Shown here piece by piece: positions 60,451 to 64,000 of a DNA stretch of 64,000 bases (positions are counted from its first letter, which is position 1; every line of letters begins with the position of its first letter). A program made the translations under genes and the position numbers. Location: NCBI RefSeq assembly GCF_002161215.1, contig NZ_NFMB01000005.1, positions 62,001 through 126,000 on the forward strand. The letters are read 5' to 3'. This DNA is from Flavonifractor sp. An10. GTDB lineage: Bacteria; Bacillota; Clostridia; Oscillospirales; Oscillospiraceae. The notes below the pieces were generated by a model. That model saw only the letters and a program-made list of their open reading frames with translations. It had not been told where the DNA came from and made no database searches.

Positions 60451-60570
60451 TCATGGGCAAAAGTATAGTATACTGTTATCAGTCTTTGATAGCTCAACGA
60501 TTCATAACAATACGCTTAAAAGAACATTGGATATGAGTTGGTTGTTCTTATCTAATTGTGGGCGGTTATT

Positions 60571-60575
60571 TCCAC
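60571..60575 (+). repeat. attR core
   Basis: TCCAC, the right boundary of the 12.2-kb element. Confidence 0.85.
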
Positions 60576-61025
60576 CACCGCGGTGGGCAGGTTGGCGCGG
60601 TCAGCGGACTCCTCCTCCCCGCCGTGCCGGGCGTCGGAGGTGAACACCTTGGCGCTGCCCTCGCTGCCGAACAGGATCACCCGCTTGTCAAACACGCACA
60701 GGCCGCAGACCTCCACCGGCCGTGCGGCCCCCACGAAGGCGTCCGCCGTCACCTTGTAGTAATAGCGCACGTCCACCGTGTAGAAGCCCCGGTTGAAGCC
60801 GATGGGCTCCACGTCGATGTAAACATAGATCAGTTCCGCCTTGCCGGCCTTGATGCTGACGGCACGGTCGATCACCGCCTGGCAGTTCTGGGCGGGATAA
60901 AAGCGGAGATCCTCAATGCAGTCTTTATCTTTGCAGGAATCATAGATCTTCTTCGTGTGTATGCACACGGCCTCGCGGATACCGGCGGTATCGGGCACCG
61001 GGCCGGGCATGACCTTCTCAGGCAT
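60576..61025 (-). pseudogene. Cysteine-rich conserved protein, 5' part, split by the element
   Basis: N-terminal ~150 codons from ATG 61025 (AGGAGG 7 nt upstream): MPEKVMPGPVPDTAGIREAV, CIHTKKIYDSCKDKDCIEDL, ILFGSEGSAKVFTSDARHGG. In the present state the frame reads on into the element and stops at 60552 (..VVEITAHN). Rejoined with 48001-48376 it makes a 276-residue protein. I recall the family as a conserved one in Clostridia, with the same Cys motifs, and without a known function. Confidence 0.9.
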
Positions 61026-61168
61026 TGCAATACCTCCTAGCAGATTGGGGCCCTTCCTTCCCTCGAACCATCCTATGCGCCGCCCCGCCGTTGGTGCGCG
61101 GGCCGGGCGGGCACAGCAAAGGGCCCAGGCCATTCTATGGCCTGGGCCCCATTTCGGCGCCTGCCGCC

Positions 61169-61840
61169 TCAGCGCAGCGCCGCGGTGCGGCTCCGCCGGC
61201 GCGCCAGCACATCCCACAGCACCAGCCCCGCGCAGCAGGCCAGCAGCACCCCGCCGATGAGCAGAGCGCAGTTGCGGAAGAACACCTCCGGCATGACCAG
61301 GATGATCTGGTCTGTGGCGGGATCAAAGATCCAGTTGTCCTTGCCCGGGAAGAAGATGGCGTGGAACACCACAAAGGCCCGGTCGAAGTCCAGGGCCGCC
61401 AGGCCGGCCACCACCAGCACCGCCGCCGCGGCCCCGGTTCCCGCCCAGAAGGCCGGCCCCCGGCCGGCGAAGCGGTGGAACCTCAGCCCCTTGGCCTTAT
61501 ACAGCAGAAGGAAGCCCGCCGCAGCGGCGGCGGTCACCCCCAGCACGGCAAAATCCAGGAGAAAGAGCCCCCGCACATCGGCGAAGTGGCTGCGGCCCGA
61601 CTCCGACCAGGCCAGCTCCCCCGTGCCGAAGGGGGCCCCGAAGACGCAGAAGTCCAGTACCTCGTCATAGGCCTCCCGGATCACCTCCGCCGACCACCCC
61701 GTCTGCTCCGGCAGATGCAGCGCGTCAATCTGGACATAGTAGAAGGGGCGGAACAGGATGGGCACGGAGATGGAGAAGCTGAGCACCAGCAGGGCCAGCA
61801 CCAGGGACAGCAGGACGGACGCGGGCTTTGAGGGACGCAT
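61169..61840 (-). CDS. TIGR01906-type (DUF1461) integral membrane protein
   Basis: 223 residues, about five membrane segments. Hallmarks: FRPFYYVQIDALHLPEQTGW, AYDEVLDFCVFGAPFGTGEL, FSESGRSHFADV-like (WSESGRSHFADVRGLF). Function unknown. AAAGGAG precedes ATG 61840 and contains the stop of the upstream gene, so the two are coupled. Confidence 0.88.
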   Translation of the reverse strand: MRPSKPASVLLSLVLALLVLSFSISVPILFRPFYYVQIDALHLPEQTGWSAEVIREAYDEVLDFCVFGAPFGTGELAWSESGRSHFADVRGLFLLDFAVLGVTAAAAAGFLLLYKAKGLRFHRFAGRGPAFWAGTGAAAAVLVVAGLAALDFDRAFVVFHAIFFPGKDNWIFDPATDQIILVMPEVFFRNCALLIGGVLLACCAGLVLWDVLARRRSRTAALR

Positions 61841-61845
61841 GGGTA

Positions 61846-62478
61846 TCACTCCTTTGGGATGGATAGGACGATGAGCACCTGGGAGGGCAGGTAAAACAGC
61901 CACATGCCCACCTGGGCAAAGGCGGAAAGGGGGGCGGGCAGGCCGGCCAGATTGTGCAGGCCCACGCACACGTCGCACCCCACGAACAGCAGCAGGCCGA
62001 GGCCGAACATCCTCCCCCTCCGCCCCAGGGACAGGGCGGCGGCGGCGTTGCACACCAGCTCCGGGAAGTAGACCAGGGCCAGGGCGTTGAGGGGAGTGAG
62101 CAGGCCCAGCAGCGCGGCGGCCAGCAGGGCCGCCGCCGTCAGCCCCAGCCGGAGGGGCAGCCAAAGCCCCGCACCCATGGCGCGCAGACGGGCCAGATAG
62201 AGCCCCTGCACCCCGCAGAACAGGGCCACGCCCAGGGCGTACCAGGCGTCCAGCACCAGCAGGAAGAAATCCGCCGCCAGGGTGAGGGCCAGGGCGGCAC
62301 ACACCAGCCGCCCCTCCCTGTCCCCGGCCCGGAGCAGGGCGGACAGGAGGCACAGGGCGATGCCGGAATACTTCAGCGCCAGGCTCCATCCGCCCCCCGT
62401 GCCGGCCAGATCCAGGGCCAGGAAGCCGGCGTAGAGGGCCGCCTCCGCCCCCAGAAACCAGACGGTGCCCCGCCCCAT
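61846..62478 (-). CDS. Polytopic membrane protein, YhhN-like appearance
   Basis: 210 residues, seven to eight hydrophobic segments. LTLAADFFLLVLDAWYALGV and LALVYFPELVCNAAAAL resemble the YhhN/TMEM86 group, but the match is not certain. Five bp before the DUF1461 gene with the stop codon inside its ribosome site. Confidence 0.6.
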   Translation of the reverse strand: MGRGTVWFLGAEAALYAGFLALDLAGTGGGWSLALKYSGIALCLLSALLRAGDREGRLVCAALALTLAADFFLLVLDAWYALGVALFCGVQGLYLARLRAMGAGLWLPLRLGLTAAALLAAALLGLLTPLNALALVYFPELVCNAAAALSLGRRGRMFGLGLLLFVGCDVCVGLHNLAGLPAPLSAFAQVGMWLFYLPSQVLIVLSIPKE

Positions 62479-62601
62479 AGACCTCCCCCCTTTTCATACA
62501 GGGCCTATTATACCTCCCGCAGGGCCGCAATGCAAGGCATTGCGCCCCCGGCGGCGGCATGGTAGAATGGGGGCACAGGAAGCTGGAGGGAGGCGCGTGT
62601 G

Positions 62602-63051
62602 ATGGAGCTGGTGAATCTGCGGGAGCGGGGCGGCCTGGCCGCCCCGGCGGCGGCGTGGTTCCACGACAGGTGGGGCATCCCGGCCCGCTCTTACCGGGAG
62701 AGCATGGACGCCTGCCTGGCGGGGGCGGGCGCCGTTCCCCAGTGGTACCTGGCTCTCCAGGAGGGCCGGATCATCGGCGGCGCCGGCGTGATCGAGAACG
62801 ACTTCCACCTCCGCAGGGATCTGCGCCCCAACCTCTGCGCCCTCTGGGTGGAGGAGGGCTTCCGCCGCCGTGGGGTGGCGGGCGCGCTGCTGGCGCACGC
62901 CTGCGCGGATATGGCCCGGCTGGGCTGCCCCACCCTCTATCTGGTCACGGAGCACACCTCCTTTTACGAGCGGTACGGCTGGCAGTTCCTGTGCATGGTT
63001 CCGGAGGCGGATTCCCCATGCCTGCTCCGGATGTACCGGCACCGCACATAA
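62602..63051 (+). CDS. GNAT family N-acetyltransferase
   Basis: 149 residues from ATG 62602 (GGGAGG 8 nt upstream). Acetyl-CoA motif NLCALWVEEGFRRRGVAGAL and C-terminal FYERYGWQFLCMV. Substrate unknown. Confidence 0.9.
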   Translation: MELVNLRERGGLAAPAAAWFHDRWGIPARSYRESMDACLAGAGAVPQWYLALQEGRIIGGAGVIENDFHLRRDLRPNLCALWVEEGFRRRGVAGALLAHACADMARLGCPTLYLVTEHTSFYERYGWQFLCMVPEADSPCLLRMYRHRT

Positions 63052-63052
63052 G

Positions 63053-63096
63053 ACAGCGCACCCCCTGTCATACATGGGGAGGCGCTCTTTTTTACT
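63053..63096 (+). terminator. Terminator of the GNAT gene
   Basis: Imperfect AGCGC.CCCC/GGGG..GCGCT stem with TTTTTT after it. Confidence 0.6.
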
Positions 63097-64000
63097 GGGC
63101 TCCGGCCTGGTTCCCGCCCCAGGTCTGGAGAATGGCGGCCAGCTGGGCCCGGGTCAGGCTCTCCTGCGGGAGCAGCCTGCCCTGGCCGTCCCCTTTCAGG
63201 ATCCCCGTGTCCGCCGCCCAGCGGACGGCCTCCTCCGCCCAGCCGGAGACCTGATTCCAATCGGGGAAGGCGGGCTCCGCCGCCGCCCCGGTATCCTGTC
63301 CCAGCAGCTGGGCGCAGCGGTACAGCGCCGTGACCAGCTCCTCCCGGGTAACGGGCTCCTCCGGGCGGAACAGCTCCCCCTCCAGGGCGGGGAACAGGTT
63401 GTTTTCCACCGCCCACCGGGCCGCCTGCGCATACCAGCTGCCCTCAGCCACGTCCTCCGGCAGGGCCGCGCCGGACACTGCCGGTTCCCCTGCCACACGG
63501 TAGAGCAGGCCGGCCGCCATGGCCCGGCTCACCTGGGCGTCGGGGGAAAAGGTGGTCAGAGAGGTGCCGGTGAGCATGGTATTCACATAGGTGTAGTACA
63601 CCGCACCCGCGTACCAGGCATCCCCCGCCACGTCGGCATAGGGGCTGTACCACAGGGCGATCTCCGCGCACTCCTCCGCAGTGAGGGCCGCCGTATCCTC
63701 CGCGGCATTCACGCCGTTGGCCTGATCCGTCTGATCCGCCGCCTCCAGATATTCCCGGGCGGGGTGGCCCTCCATCCGGCAGGGGCGGCTCATGAGGCGC
63801 AGCTGACTTTCGGCGGAGGCGCCGTCCACAAAATAGTTGGAGGCGGTGCCCCGGGCGCCCTCCCCGGCCATCAGGATCTCATAGCCGGTATTTTCCAGCA
63901 GGGCGGCATCGCTCTCCGCACTTCTGCGGGAGTACGGGTACGCCACGGTGGTCGGGTTCTCACCCGTCCAGCCGCCCAGGCAGCTCACCATCAGCTCATA
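63092..64000 (-). CDS. Polysaccharide deacetylase-like protein with three SLH domains (partial)
   Basis: C-terminal ~302 residues; the N-terminus is beyond the window. The first 60 residues (ENPTTVAYPYSRRSAESDAA, GYEILMAGEGARGTAS) fit the end of a NodB-type deacetylase. Three SLH repeats follow (FSPDAQVSRAMAAGLLYRVA, FRPEEPVTREELVTALYRCA, LLPQESLTRAQLAAILQTWG). A wall-bound enzyme likely trimming acetyl groups from glycans. Compare the SLH cargo protein at 58529. Confidence 0.85.
   Translation of the reverse strand, partial: YELMVSCLGGWTGENPTTVAYPYSRRSAESDAALLENTGYEILMAGEGARGTASNYFVDGASAESQLRLMSRPCRMEGHPAREYLEAADQTDQANGVNAAEDTAALTAEECAEIALWYSPYADVAGDAWYAGAVYYTYVNTMLTGTSLTTFSPDAQVSRAMAAGLLYRVAGEPAVSGAALPEDVAEGSWYAQAARWAVENNLFPALEGELFRPEEPVTREELVTALYRCAQLLGQDTGAAAEPAFPDWNQVSGWAEEAVRWAADTGILKGDGQGRLLPQESLTRAQLAAILQTWGGNQAGAQ

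Larger units (their letters stand above)
48377..60575. mobile_element. 12.2-kb integrative element splitting a conserved gene
   Basis: Bounded by 5-bp TCCAC direct repeats; removal of 12,194 bp restores the interrupted gene in frame. A large serine recombinase lies 25 bp from the left end. Base composition is clearly AT-richer than the flanks. Cargo includes regulators, a P-loop ATPase, SprT, a resolvase, a lipoprotein and an SLH surface protein. No relaxase, coupling protein or phage structural genes are visible, so it is an integrative mobilisable or satellite-like element rather than an ICE or prophage. Confidence 0.9.

Noticed and set aside
48377..60575. Prophage or conjugative element
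   Set aside because: No capsid, tail, terminase, lysis, relaxase, VirB4 or coupling-protein genes. The content fits a small integrative element.

Overview
The window is chromosomal DNA from a high-GC, spore-forming member of the Clostridia, most like the Oscillospiraceae (Flavonifractor/Lawsonibacter/Intestinimonas type). The evidence is the very GC-rich coding with frequent TTG and GTG starts, a Bacillus-type SRP RNA next to dnaX-ybaB, sporulation and germination genes (ypeB, two SleB-like hydrolases, a SpoIIIE/FtsK translocase), and BMP-lipoprotein, DUF362, BKACE and AGCS families. No species can be named from the sequence alone.

Layout. 1-7.9 kb: an ABC nucleoside-type importer (BMP lipoprotein plus ATPase), deoC, a DUF362 ferredoxin-like protein and a DUF1275 membrane protein, then ybaB, dnaX and the SRP RNA (all minus strand). 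The spacers here hold runs of perfect palindromes and two copies of a structured ~150-bp repeat. 7.9-9.0 kb: an IS with a 26-bp flanking direct repeat, inserted just upstream of the SRP RNA promoter. 9.1-15.6 kb: an HxlR regulator divergent from a five-gene catabolic operon (cupin, SDR, 3-hydroxyacyl-CoA-dehydrogenase-like enzyme, cyclase-family hydrolase, beta-keto acid cleavage enzyme), followed by a Na+/amino-acid symporter. 15.6-29.4 kb: DUF1848, a large membrane protein, MATE, coaX, a phosphodiesterase, a cassette of three small genes, wecB-wecA, trpS, gltX and ypeB. 29.5-37.4 kb: a Rex-site iron alcohol dehydrogenase, a methyltransferase remnant, GNAT, ftsK, uppP, two SleB-like hydrolases with matching promoters, and tRNA-Ser(GGA). 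37.5-48.0 kb: uridine phosphorylase, an ECF sigma/anti-sigma pair, a Zn/Cd efflux operon (CadC-like regulator, metallochaperone, P-type ATPase) divergent from malic enzyme, IclR and MerR-TipAS regulators, a YqfO-like protein and a DUF3048 lipoprotein.

48.377-60.575 kb is a 12.2-kb, AT-richer integrative element with a large serine recombinase at its left edge. It splits a conserved cysteine-rich gene. Joining the halves at the 5-bp core TCCAC restores one frame of 276 codons, which defines attL and attR exactly. Its cargo is a P-loop ATPase, an HNH-like protein, zinc-ribbon and ribbon-helix-helix proteins, a SprT-like protein, a small resolvase, a lipoprotein, an XRE regulator and a large beta-helix/SLH surface protein. 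No relaxase or conjugation genes are seen. To its right are the 5' half of the split gene, two membrane proteins, a GNAT and a polysaccharide-deacetylase/SLH protein that runs off the end.

The strongest leads are the gene-splitting element (possibly excised in a programmed way, like skin elements), the covarying palindromic repeat, the BKACE operon and the IS with its unusually long target duplication.
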